From positions 13,156,501 through 13,220,500 of the forward strand of contig NC_091669.1 in the NCBI RefSeq assembly GCF_042453785.1: DNA of 64,000 bases, in the 5' to 3' direction. Of the stretch, positions 11,230-22,760 are shown piece by piece. Numbering within the stretch: the first letter of the stretch is position 1; every line of letters starts with the position of its first letter. This stretch comes from Malus domestica (lineage: Eukaryota > Streptophyta > Magnoliopsida > Rosales > Rosaceae). A program made the position numbers and the translations under genes. Under the pieces are notes generated by a model that was not told the DNA's origin, did not search any database, and saw only the letters and a list, made by a program, of their open reading frames with translations.

Positions 11230-13244
11230 CAGTTATCAACATACTAACCCCTAAGTTTATGAAAATACATATATAATGAAAAACATAGGTTTTCCGAAAC
11301 CTAGCATGTTGTGCAATGTTTCAAAATATAACTTGTATATATAATAATCACTGGTGAGTGTCTGATAACCCCCAGGCCCTATGCCGGCTCCCCGTCTCTG
11401 AGCAGACAGTCAGAGGAAAATACATTTCAGGCCCCATGCCAACTCCCCGTCCCTATGCTAAATAGCCAAAGGAAACACACTCTAGGCCCTATGCCAACAC
11501 CAAACCATCGCCCGGGACGGACTGGAATCTATCCCTACGTCTCGTAGCGAAAAGGACCACTAAGTAAGTACAAAACCATTAACATATTTATATTGAAAAA
11601 CAACTTCATAGTATAAAGTCATCCATCATCTATACTATAAAGAGGTGTTCTAAACATGTTCTAAGTATCATATCATCATCCATCAGATATTTTATAAGAA
11701 CATGGGTTATATGAAAAATAGTAGTAATTTAATCTAGCCTCAGTAAACATGTTATATTACAAAACATTTCATAAAACATAACATTAAATCATGCTTTTCA
11801 TGTATGTATTTCTACTATTAAAACATTCTTTTGAAGGGGTCCACTCATCATACATCGATGGTGCAAAGCTATACCAAAAAGGAATAACAGAATCACCATT
11901 AATAATTGCACCTATTCACATGAAGGAGTACCTTTAGTCAAACTCTAATCAAACAATTGAATTTAGGAAAACGAAATTTAAAAACGGGTCCAAAACGTCG
12001 AAATTAGCCCAAGAGAGGTCCCAGACGAAACCCTGAAAAGTCAACTCCAAAAGTCAACGTTGACTGTTGATCGGTCAAAGTCAAAGTCAAAGTCAACGGT
12101 CAATTGGGTCAAACGGTCAAAGGTCAGACTGGCTTGGATTTGGGTTGGGCCGATTAGGCCCTAAGGGTTTTGGGTCTAAAGGGTTAATAGGTGGGATAAG
12201 TTATAAGGGAAATGGGTTAGGAGCTCTCTAGGCTCAGGCCCAGACCTACACGGCCCGAGGGCCTCATTATAAAGAGTTTAGGGGGATTGGGCTTAAGCCC
12301 CTTAAAAGAAAATGGACCAAAGGGCCCTATTTAAATAAAACAAAAGCTAAATAGGTTTTAGGTTGGGTCAACGGGCCACAGGCCCTAAACAAAACGGTCC
12401 AAAGGCCTTTTGGGTTATAAAGAAATAAAACAAAAACAAAATAAAATAAAAAGGAAATGGGTTAGGGTTTTGGGTTGAGCTCACCACGAGCCTAAAGCCC
12501 GAGTGCCTTAGCAGCTTAAAAGGCCTGGTGCACCGAAGAAGAACGCTGGAGCTTTCCCAGCTCCGACCGACTGCAAACAACAACCCTAGACTCCGATCTA
12601 GGTGCCAAAATGAAACACAAGACGAGAGGAACAACTTTATACCTTCCTTTTGCCGTAGAATAACCGGAGATGACCGAAAATTCCCTCAACACCCACGGCC
12701 TTGCAGGAGCTGGGTGTGCCTTCCCCTGACTCGATTTCGTTCTAAAACTTCGACAACAACGCAATAAACCCATTCAAAACACATTCACGTATGATTCTAG
12801 GACGAAATAGGAAGAACTCGAAGCTTACCTAACCGGAGAAATAGGAAATCTCGCCGGAGATCGTTTTTTGGGTTTTGTCTTTGTACCACAGGAAATAAAG
12901 AGAGCTGATGAAGGATTGATGATGATGGTGTCTTCCTCGCAGGTGATGCAGCTGGATGTGTGTGTGTGTGTGTGTTCACGGTGCAAGAGAGGGAGAGAAA
13001 GATGAGGGTTTCGAGAGGGAGAGAGAAGAGAGAAAAAGAAGAAGATGAAGTCACGGGAGGGGTAGGGGACAGAGAGAGAAATGTGAGATTGTTAAGGTGT
13101 TGCCACGTGGCAGCTTAAGAATAAAGAGAATCAAAGTTTTAGATCCTGATAGGGTGATAGAATTAGGACTAAATTGATAGATTAATAACAGGTTTGGGGA
13201 TAATTACCTAATTATATTATCTATAAATGAAGGTGGGTGTAACA
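10806..13244 (-). mobile_element. Probable solo LTR, large (about 2.4 kb), second copy
   Basis: It is flanked by a perfect 5-bp duplication AAATA (10801-10805 and 13245-13249). On the minus strand it starts TGTTACACCCACC and ends GGTCGGGGCGTGTCG, like the block at 7145-9458. It also carries a (TA)n run (11184-11229) and, near its right end, a (TG)n run (12956-12975) next to GA-rich DNA, as the first copy does. No retroviral-type coding was seen. Solo LTR of a Ty3/gypsy-like element or a LARD is inferred. Confidence 0.6.
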
Positions 13245-13366
13245 AAATATGTATTATATAATATGGAACCCAATGATCAAACGAGTATTGAATTGAATAA
13301 AATATGGACTAAAATTGAAATTACATAAAGATGGCAATCTCCTAACAAAGAAGAGGATTAAGAATT

Positions 13367-13480
13367 CAGATAAGATTTCAAAGAGCTTGTTTTTGTTCTT
13401 GTGATTTTTTCATCGCCAGAATCCAGATAAGATTCCAAAGAGCGTGTTTCTACTCTTGTGATTTTTTCATCACCAATGCT
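13367..13480. repeat. 57-bp tandem duplication
   Basis: Two adjacent copies with a 57-bp period start CAGATAAGATT at 13367 and 13424. The period is a multiple of three, so a short minus-strand frame (13358-13570) repeats a 19-residue unit. That frame resembles no family I recognise. The rest of 13245-14189 shows nothing identifiable. Confidence 0.7.
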
Positions 13481-14189
13481 CATCTTGTAAAACTTCCAGT
13501 TCTTCTTTATGGGCAGTAAAGATGGTGCTGAGAGCATCATGTTAGTCCATATCATTTCAGCAACCTCCATGACCTTCTTCTTGATGTTAGCGACTTAAGT
13601 TTTAGGGTGGAGTTAAGGGTTGTGCGTTGGGTTTGGAGGTGATAGCCTAATAGGGGTAATGGGGATCAATAGTTGGTGGAGGCCAAGCTTCCAAGACATT
13701 CTATTGATTTTGGAAACTAAATAAAACCTAGTTAATTTTACATAAATTTAATTGGGGCTTAACGAATGTGACATTTTCAATAGGTTGGGTATTTATTTGG
13801 AATATTTAAAAAGGTTGAGACAAATTTGAAATGACAATAAAAGTTTGAGAGGTTTTAGGTACTTAATCCTCGATTTCTTTTTATTTATTCATCAAATGGC
13901 TAGCTAGAAATATGTAGGGAGAGAAGATGATTGTGTGAAAATCATTTTCCTTTATCTATACATATAAAGCCAGAAGGCAAAAACAAAAATGATAGCATAA
14001 ATCAATTAGAATGAAAAACTCCAAATTAGGATAAAATTAGGTCGATAATGCTTAATTTCTATTGCATATGGCATAAGATAATGGTGGGGTGGTGTTAGCA
14101 AAATGCAAGTGAAAAATGTATTTCATTAGAGTGAGTTATTATATATGTGAGGTTTTTATTTGGAAATTGATATTACATGTACCCTTTTG

Positions 14190-15670
14190 TGGCAAACCAT
14201 GAGAATGAGGGTATCCGCCTTGGCAAACGAGTTGTGTTTGCCGTGTTTGGATCATGTTTGTTGTGTTCGTGTAACACCTATTATCTTAACGGATCATCTT
14301 GTGTCACACCCACTATTTTAAAGGGTAAAATGACTCGACCTGTTAAGAAAAATATTTTTTTTCTTTCTAAATTTGCAAATGCCAGATCGCCACATAAATA
14401 TTACTTCAAAACACAAAAACGCAATTGTCGTTAAGTGCTATATATATCTACATACTCCATAATAAGAACCTAATAAAAAAGTATCAATACACTACTAGTA
14501 TACTACAAAATATAAAATATGCAAGGATATGCAAAATGAAGGAGTTTTTCTTTTCAAGGTTGTGAAACCTTTCTAAGAAGTTAAAACCTTCACAATGAAA
14601 CTCAAAGCTTGCATGTCGTTCTTTTTACAAAATCCTTCTAGTTTCATCGATCATCATGGAGAAATTGTATTGGAACTTTGGCTTGATCTATTGTCTTCAA
14701 GAGTTATATTGATGATGTTTTCGGTAAGGCTTTCCACATCAAAACTCTCTTCCACATAAACCAAGTATAGAAAATCAAACATTATAAACCATTCAAATTA
14801 TGAGAAGTTTACCAAATATAATTATAAAAAGAAATAAAACAATAATACTATACCATATAAAAATATATTACCTCATTTTCCAAATAGCTAATCTCGTTGC
14901 ACAACAAAGCTTGAAATGGTTCTGACAACAATAAACTACGATACTAATCTAGTCTACCCCCAATACTAAATGCAAATTCTGACGCAACAGTTGAATGAGA
15001 ATTGTTAACACATCTCGTGCTAACTGAGAAAGTATCAGATAATGAAAACACTCGATTTGTCACTAAGAAAGAACATCTATGTCTAATTTTCTAACTATTC
15101 TTTTATCCTCCAAATACTTCTGCAATTCACTTTTTTCAATCAAACTTGAACTATTGTAATTATTATCAAAATTCTACATTATAAAAAATAAAAAGAAAAC
15201 ATAATAAGAATCATGCATCATGCCAATTTCAAATGTAATATCAACACTTTTTACAATACTAGTTATATGTTTTTACAATACTAGTTATATGTATAAAGTA
15301 AGACAAAAACAAACTTAGGTTACCTGAAAGAGAACATCTCCACCTTTTGTTTGATGATTAGGCACCAAATGCACTGGAGTGTTTGAATTATCAAGACAAG
15401 AAATATTAAATTAATATTTTTAGAGGTATAAAATCCTACTACTGTTAAGTATAGTATTATGCTTCGTGGTATAAAATTATTAATTTAATATATTTTTTTT
15501 GTGTAACGGGTTATTCACGTGTATACATGAACTGGCCTATTATTTTAACAAGTGCTTATTAGATTACCAGATTCGTTATTATGTCAACCTGAAAACTTGT
15601 TAATTTCGTGTCATTTCATGTCGTGTTAACAGATCGTATAAAAAATTGTAAGCCCGTGTGGTGGCTCCGT
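14190..15670 (-). pseudogene. hAT transposon relic with transposase C-terminus
   Basis: On the minus strand, 15145-14875 encodes the hAT C-terminal dimerisation region. It reads SELQKYLEDKRI, then after a short gap STVASEFAFSIGGRLD, a stop, and YRSLLLSEPFQALLC, matching the family signature STVASE-AFS-GGR. The stop after RLD and the absence of the rest of the transposase show it is dead. The flanks (14200-14345 and 15500-15665) carry the same CGGGT / AACCTG style terminal wording as 1-326. Element limits are approximate. Confidence 0.7.
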
Positions 15671-16192
15671 CCCTGTTTGAGAGAACTAAAATCACACATG
15701 AAAGGTGTTTTTCAATAAAATCACTTTCTTTTTTTTTGTTTCTTTTCTTTTTTTGTCGAAACAATAAAATCACTTTCAAACCTTAGATATTTTCTAGGTT
15801 AAAGTCAAGACCCCGAGTTTTAGAAGTGACTATCAAATTGATAACCATTGACAAAAATAGCTCCCACGAAAAAGGGGTTGGCAGAAAACCTGGGGGCTAT
15901 TGCGGTCAAGTTTGAAGTTGAAAAGCCAAATGGCCTAAAAACACGATAGCAATAATATTGGAAAATATGCAGCAAGTCATGCCTAACTTTCCGGCTGAGC
16001 CATTCGTCAGGGAAGTAGCAGCATCCTTATAGAAGGCTCACACTACATTGGAAATTTAGAATACAAACCAACATTTGTTTAATCACATTCAAGTCTCTCT
16101 GTTGAAAGAGTGGCATGAAATAATAAACGTGCTTCTTCAAGTCATCACCCTCTTCATTGTCAATTACTCAAACTGATCTTCATAAGTTTGAT
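15671..16192. other. Intergenic, nothing recognised
   Basis: AT-rich sequence without coding signal or repeat structure that I can identify. Confidence 0.4.
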
Positions 16193-16930
16193 TAATTTTT
16201 GCTCAAGTATCACCTGAATTTGTAAGCATATACGATAATACCACAACTTTCATTTTTTATTTTTTTACCATCTGGACACTCTTAACTTTTTTTTTTTTTT
16301 GAAATCTATCACCTAAGTTATTTTCCATCCATTTTACCATTAAAACATGCCACATATAGAGATATTTTCGCCAATTAACTCATGGGCGGGCTAGAATCAA
16401 ATTTACTCCCTAATGATGTCTAGGTCAATATGGTGCCAAAATTGGTGGTTTGTACAACCCTAGTCCATCAATTCCCTCTATAAGAGTTTGAAAAATTAAT
16501 ATATATATATAAATTAAGGTGAACCACGCATCCACTTGTTGACCTAGAAAACAACTCTTGAAAGCTACTACAAATGAAAGACAACATTTTTGCATAATTT
16601 TCACTTCTATTCTTCAACAACCCTCGCAAAATCAAACTTGAAACCAACTTCTCCCTTTCTCTTCATGATCTGACTCCAACAACGCTACCAAAAAAAATGT
16701 CTTTTGCCTTCATACAAATTGATTCCAGCAAGCCTTAGGAAGTGAATTGACAAAAATATCCCTCCACATGAGAGGCACGTGACATGTTTTAATGGAAAAT
16801 TGGATGGAAAATAATGTAGGTGATAAATTCCTACAGTTAAGAGAGTCCATGTGGTAAAAATAAAAAATAAAAAGTTCAGTTGGAATTGACGCACATGCTT
16901 GCAAGTTTAGGTGATACTTGTGCAAAATCC
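16193..16930. mobile_element. Foldback (long inverted repeat) element
   Basis: The left end reads GCTCAAGTATCACCTGAATTTG and the right end, reverse complemented, reads GCACAAGTATCACCTAAACTTG. Further in, the arms share TTTTACCAT(C/A)TGGAC and CATCCATTTT-type words. The central third differs from the arms. A non-autonomous, possibly Mutator-like element is inferred. Ends are approximate and the open frames within are shadows of the arms. Confidence 0.6.
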
Positions 16931-17484
16931 CCTTAATTTTTTCTTTAACTAATTACCTAATTTTTGGCACTTAAAAGTCCAATTTTTGCTTGAAGCCGCC
17001 TTTGTAACGCACAATTGGTCTTAGTCTAGAACCCAACTAATTAATTATGATTCATGTTTGTACGCTCCTATCAGATTTCCTTAATACTCTATTTTACCGT
17101 TCTTATTTATTAGTTATAAAAATAAAAAAAATAAAAAAATAACTGTAATATTCATTAAGGGAAGAAAAAAATGTTCAACATTAAGCCCAAAATTTAAAAT
17201 AAATTTGCAGCAATCTTTCTAGGAAATAAAATTGATAACTTTTTTAGTTAAAATCTTCTAGATGGACTATATGTGTGTTATCTTAAGCAGACTGAGATTG
17301 GAAGTAAATTTAAAAAATGTAAGAAGAACATGAATTAATAATAAAATATAACTATTTGGACACATAAAATTAACACGGTTGTTGGCATGTACACTCTTTA
17401 ATAGAACCGGAATTCACTTGTATTGGAGCATATGTCAGCAAGTGTTAATTCTGTGTTTGAATATCATTGTCACAACATTTATAA

Positions 17485-17605
17485 GGGAAGTGTTATTGGC
17501 ACTCCAAAAATCTCATTCTACACTCCTCACAAGTGTATTTTTCTTTCCTAATATAGAAAGTTTAGAGTGTAGAATGAGATTTTTGGAATACTAATAACAA
17601 TTCCC
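17485..17605. mobile_element. 121-bp MITE with 8-bp target duplication
   Basis: Imperfect inverted arms of about 40 bp run from GGGAAGTGTTATTGGCACTCC to the matching end GGAATACTAATAACAATTCCC. A perfect 8-bp duplication ATTTATAA sits at 17477-17484 and 17606-17613. An 8-bp duplication points to a hAT-mobilised MITE. It lies about 250 bp upstream of the QRT3-like start codon. Confidence 0.85.
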
Positions 17606-17849
17606 ATTTATAATATGATAATAAAATCATAATCGTAATTAATTCAAAGAGGCCAGTTTAGATGCTAGTGGTCAACTTTATATTTAATTCTTCCTACTCT
17701 CCTTTTCCAAGAAGAAAAGCAAACAAATTCAACAGTATTAGAACTTTCAAACTTTATTATGTATATTAGTCAATATATATGATGCTGTTGGCTGTGATGT
17801 AGAGTTTAGAATACATCATTTTTCTCTCTCTGAAAACAGTTATCTAGCC

Positions 17850-20800
17850 ATGCTGCCCAGAAATGCTATGTCTTTGAAGCTGTTAATGGCGTTTATGTAT
17901 GTAAGCGCAATCGTTAATCATGTAGAAGGCTCGTACTCAGGTACAAACACTGGTACTTACCATGACCAAATGAGGCGCATGGCTTTGATGAAGGCATCAC
18001 ATACCATCCGCAATAAGGACTCAACGCCCCAAAGCTATTCAACACCAACTCTATATGTATGTTTACATATATATTTTGTTCTTTTATTTTTGGTTTTAAT
18101 TAGTTTTAGTTTTTTTCCAAATGATCGATGTATGATTTGTTCATATATATTGATTCAGGCGTCCGCAGAATCACGTGTACATCACGTGACTGAGTATGGT
18201 GCTGACCCAACCGGAAGATCAGACAGCACAGAGGCACTACAGCAAGCTATTTTACATGCCTTTGGATCTCCTCTTGATGGTCACTTGATCAAGGGTGTTG
18301 CTGACCTTGGAGGCACTCAAGTTCACCTTGATGGAGGGACATACAAGATCAGCCGTCCGCTGCTCTTACCAGATACCGGTGGTGGAAACTTTATGGTACA
18401 CCTCCTAACATTTTTCTTCAACTAGAATAACCTGATGGTCGGAATGCATTATGCTTAGATGGGTTAGAGCCGTTGGTCAAGGCACACTATTCGTTACCTT
18501 GCAACCAAATTTGAATATCATTCTGTCATATTTGAGTTTCGACTCCGTCAAAGCACGATATTGTCCGATTTGGGCTTACAATTCCCTCACAGTTTTGTTT
18601 ATGGGAACTCATACGAGAACTTCTCAGCGGATCACCCATCCTAGGAATGCTCTCGTCCGAACTCGTTTAACTTCGGAGTTCCGATGGAATCCGAAGCCAG
18701 TAAGGTTCCAAAATGTCTCGTGCTATATGGAGGTGAGCATGTACATATAAGGCATAGATGATCCACTCTCCTGGGTGATGTTAGATCTAACAATCTACCC
18801 CCCTTAGGGGCCCGACGTCCTCATCGGCACACTTCTGACTATAGATTAGCTCTTATACCAAATTGTCACATCCCAACCCGGGCTCCATCACATCCTAGGC
18901 TTGACTCCGCCGTAGCATGATATTGTCCCATTTGGGCTTACCATTCCCTCACAGTTTTGTTTCTGGGAACTCATACGAGAACTTCTCAGTGGATCACCCA
19001 TCCTAGGAATGCTCTCGCTCAAACTCGCTTAACTTCGGAGTTCCGATGGAATCTGGAGCCAGTGAGTTCCCAAAATACCTCGTGCTATATAGAGGTGAGC
19101 ATGCACATATAAGGTATAGATGATCCACTCCTCTGTGCGATGTGGGATCTAACACATTCTCTGTAGATTTAGTAGTTATAGAATATCTTATTACAATTAT
19201 TCTAAAGTTTAGTAGTACAATCACAAAGAATAATAAGAATAGAGTATAGAGAGATTGTATTCACACCCCAAATTACTTCTCCCACACCCTTTTAATTTTT
19301 TAATATTTTTTACACACCACTAACACTTGATAGAAAAATATTAAAAAATTAAAAGGGTGTGGAATAAGTAATTAATTTGGGATGTGTGAATATAATCTCC
19401 GTAGAGTATATACTTGAAATTCAATGTGATTCTTTATAAGATGATCTGTCTTAAGACTTTTTATATTAGCACCTCACAAAATATTGAATGCACCTCACAA
19501 TGAAATTTAATATTAAATAACTTATTTATCCTATTATGCAATAACAATTTTAACCTTATTAGATTAAAAAAAAATCTATATACATTACAAATCACTTTTA
19601 ACGTATTATTTATCTTTTTCAATTATCAAAACACATCTGACCCTCCATTACTAAACAAAACCCTAACCAATGAAATTACAAACATGTTGATTGAGAAAAA
19701 TTGTTTTTGACAAATAAAACACGAAATCGATGTTTAGGAAGCTTCACATGAGATAAAACTTCATAATATAGAATAAACCTCTCTTAATAATATAGAACAT
19801 TTTATATTTCATTTGTAAGTTTTTTTTTTCATAGGCTCAGGGTTTGTTACGGTGTAACAGATTCATGGTGGATCTCTTCATGCATCCGATGATTTCCCAA
19901 CCGATCGCCATCTGATCGAGCTACGGTCACCGACGACTTCTCTTGTGTACGAAGACATCACACTCAAGGATCTCATGATAAACTCAAATTTCAGAGGTGG
20001 TGGAATTTCGATTATAAATTCACTAAGGACTACCATTGACAATTGTTACATTTCACATTTCACAAGTGATGGTATATTAATTCACGGTGGCCATGAAACC
20101 TATGTTAGAAACTCATTTATTGGTCAGCACATCAATATCGGAGGCGATCACCGTGAAAAGGATTTTTCCGGCATCGGAATTAACATCATAGGAAATGATA
20201 ACGCAATCACCGATGTGGTTATTTTCTCAGCATCAATTGGTATAATGGTACAAGGGCAAGCCAACGTGTTCACCGGAGTACATTGTTACAACAAGGCCAC
20301 TGGATGGGGTGGGACTGGAATTTACATTCGGGCACCAGGGTTGACCCAAACCCGAATCCTTAATTCCTATTTTGATTTCACGGGTATCGTGGCTGAGGAC
20401 CCGGTCGAACTCCATATATCCGGGTCGTTCTTCCTTGGCAATGCCTTTATTTCAATCAAATCATTGAAGGGTGTAGCATGTGGCATCACCATCGTTGATA
20501 ATATGTTTTCAGGTGATTATACCGGTGTCCCAATAGTCCATCTAGATCAATCCAACGGTCGATATTTTACTACTATTGATCAAATTATGGTTGATCGAAA
20601 TGTGGTGCGGGGTATGGTTCACAAATCAACGGTTGCCAAGGGGTCAGTTTGGAGTAATGGGACTAGATGGACCGTTGATTTCTCACACGTTCTCCTTTTC
20701 CCCAATCTCATACAAAATGTGCAGTACACATTGCAGGCAAGTGAGTCATTTCCAAAACATGTCCTACGAAATGTGTCGAGGAATTGTGTCATAGTAGAAT

Positions 20801-20865
20801 CAGACGTACCCGTTTCTGCCACGTTGCATGTGTTAGTGGATCAGAGCATGATGGGTTACGTATAA
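17850..20865 (+). CDS. QRT3: QUARTET3-like polygalacturonase
   Basis: Three exons join in phase: 17850-18056, 18159-18395 and 19861-20865 (207+237+1005 nt, 482 aa, close to the about 480 aa usual for QRT3). Both introns are GT-AG. A signal peptide covers about residues 1-28. The mature part starts with a pectate-lyase-like beta-helix opening (VTEYGADPTGRSDSTEAL), followed by LGGTQVHLDGGTYKISRPL, then GTGIYIRAPGLTQTR and IVAEDPVELHISGSFFLG, which follow the QRT3 family order. In Arabidopsis, QRT3 is a secreted polygalacturonase that degrades the pollen mother cell wall so tetrads separate. Intron 2 (18396-19860) carries a Cassandra element and a MITE. No frame break was found; the start is the first Met, with a second at residue 7. 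Confidence 0.88.
18524..19154 (-). mobile_element. Cassandra TRIM retrotransposon, complete
   Basis: Minus-strand order: 5' LTR 19154-18864 (291 bp), primer binding site TGGTATAAGAGC at about 18860-18849, a 71-bp interior ending in a purine tract (AAGGGGGGTAGA), and 3' LTR 18792-18524 (269 bp). A perfect 5-bp duplication CATTC flanks it (18519-18523 and 19155-19159). Each LTR contains a 5S rRNA-like stretch, the hallmark of Cassandra. It sits antisense inside intron 2 of the QRT3-like gene. It has no coding capacity and depends on other elements to move. Confidence 0.93.
18965..19048 (-). other. 5S rRNA-like promoter segment in Cassandra 5' LTR
   Basis: Minus-strand sequence follows plant 5S rRNA from the A-box area (AGTTAAGCGAGTTTGAGCG) through the intermediate element to the C-box (GGATGGGTGATCCACTGAGAAG). 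A parallel copy lies in the 3' LTR (about 18602-18687). This is the Pol III control region captured by Cassandra, not a host 5S gene: the 5S 5' third is absent and LTR sequence surrounds it. Confidence 0.8.
19249..19401. mobile_element. 153-bp MITE with 9-bp target duplication
   Basis: Inverted arms carry GAGATT(G/A)TATTCACAC and CCACACCCTTTTAATTTTTT. A perfect 9-bp duplication TAGAGTATA lies at 19240-19248 and 19402-19410, which suits a Mutator-type MITE. It is within intron 2 of the QRT3-like gene, about 90 bp from the Cassandra element. Confidence 0.85.
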
Positions 20866-21629
20866 TTTTTTAAGTGTGAATACAATACATGTACATCAAA
20901 ACACATACATGATACAATGAAGTTAGTTTCTTTTGTTTTTTTTTTTCCTTTTGAAAATATCTGTTCGTTGGAAAATTAGTTGGTAAAAGGTTGATAAATC
21001 GTGGACTGGTTTTGCCAGAAGTCTAATTGGACTTGGACTCTAACAATTAAGTAGAGCTTCAAATATCTTCGTTAATTTCAAATTTGTAACGTATTTCAAA
21101 GTTGTTAGTCCCAAAAGGGAAGGTACTAGTGCTGCGTGTTCAGCAAACTCGATTGAACTTCTAGCACTTTTGACTGATGTTGTTCAAAGACGTATTAAGT
21201 TTTGCACTACTAAACTTGCTTGACCACAATTACCCATTTATTTAGCATATAGGGTTCAAGGGAGGTTTTGGGACTCATGATTACCCATTACCCATATAAT
21301 CAAGAAATCCCACCTTTGATTTGCTCCTATATAAATCATGAAGAAAATCATATAAAGGATCCATCCCTTAAATGTGGATACCAGCCTCTTGCTACATATT
21401 CACATGTGTGAATATGCTTTTTAGTTAAAAATGATAAATAAATAAAAAATGACATAGGTTTTGTTTTCCAAATACTGAAACAGTTTTAAGATGCGTTTGG
21501 TGTAATTTTGTGCGAATATAAACTCAAAAAATGAAAAAAAACGTTGCAAACAATATTTTACATAAATTTTGTATCAAATTGATGCTCCAGTATTTTTCAA
21601 GAATAAAATTTAAAATAATATCATACATA
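20866..21629. other. 3' flank of QRT3-like gene
   Basis: AT-rich DNA that should contain the QRT3-like 3' UTR. No further gene or element was recognised. Confidence 0.4.
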
Positions 21630-22760
21630 CTACCACAATCACTACTTTCTCCACCGCTATCACTCGTGCCACCATGACCACAACCACTTCCATTGTCTCA
21701 CCATCACCACCACAATTGCCACTATCACCATCTTTAACACCATCTCCTCCCACTACCATCATAGCAGCCACCACATCATTCACTAGGGGTGGGCACAGTT
21801 CGGTTTGGTGCGGTTTTGAAGCCAAAATCGAAATGAAACCAAACCGTTTTTAGTTTGGCTTTTGAGAAAAAAATGTACAATTTAAAATTTACACCTATCC
21901 ACGCATAAGATGGTCTCATTTTCCAAACAATACATGTTTACACATATCTAATGCAAGTGTTAATTTATGCTGAAAATTAATAAAATAGGATCGTCTGCAT
22001 GTTTTCACTTGGCCACGAATGAGATTTGTATTTAGCAGCAGACGCTGATTAGCTCTTCCTCTTCGAAAGGTTGCATTGATAAGTGATAATTATCAAATAG
22101 AATAGAGGTGGAAATGAATGACATTCTAGTGTGGTTGAGTCCAATACTAAATGTATGGACTCTAACAAACAACCATATAAAAGATGACATTTAATTTGAG
22201 GTACAGTTTCGGTTTCGGTTTCGGTTTCAGTTTCAGTGCGATTTTCAAAAGCCAAAACTGAAACCAAACTGTTTCCTACTATGCGGTTCGGTTTCAAAAC
22301 CGCAAAATCGAACTGTTCAGTGCGGTTCAATTTGATTATGTGTTTCGGTTTCGATTTTGGTTTCAAGTGCCCACCCCTATCCTTCACTGCCATCACCTCT
22401 GTTACAATGGCCACCGCCACCACCACCACTGATGTCTCCATTGTCTCACCATTGATGCTGCCACCATCACCTCCTCACCATCAACACCACCATCAACATC
22501 ACCATCTCCACCGCCTCATCGTTGCCGCCACCACCTCACCACCACCATCGCCACTATTACCACCGCCACCTCCCATCATCCTCACCATGCATGGTCGCTA
22601 ATATCTCCACCATCTCCGCCACCACCATCCCAGCCACCTTTAAGCCACCATTTCCAAAATCATCCTTCACAATACAACCACCATTTGCCACCATTATCAT
22701 CGTCGCTGCCATCACCGCCACCACACTGCCCCTCTACCCTGTTATTATTAGCAATTAATG
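21630..22760. repeat. CCA/CAC/CAT trinucleotide-rich tract, split by a transposon
   Basis: About 21630-21783 and 22380-22740 are degenerate CCA, CAC and CAT repeats. They give His/Pro/Thr-rich frames on one strand and Val/Met-rich frames on the other. The two parts are separated by the hAT element at 21784-22379. They may be one ancestral low-complexity tract, perhaps the 5' leader of the adjoining LINE; this is inference. Confidence 0.7.
21784..22379. mobile_element. Non-autonomous hAT element (596 bp)
   Basis: The termini are perfect inverted repeats TAGGGGTGGGCAC and GTGCCCACCCCTA. Flanking 8-bp copies are TCATTCAC (21776-21783) and TCCTTCAC (22380-22387), one mismatch. Subterminal CGGTTT / AAACCG words repeat in both orientations. 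It has no transposase coding. Confidence 0.85.

Noticed and set aside
18600..18690. Possible host 5S rRNA genes on the minus strand (two copies)
   Set aside because: The 5S-like stretches lack the 5' third of 5S rRNA and lie within paired LTRs with a primer binding site and target duplication; they belong to Cassandra.
21610..22758. His/Pro/Thr-rich and Val/Met-rich open frames
   Set aside because: They are translations of CCA/CAC repeats on either strand, interrupted by a hAT element.
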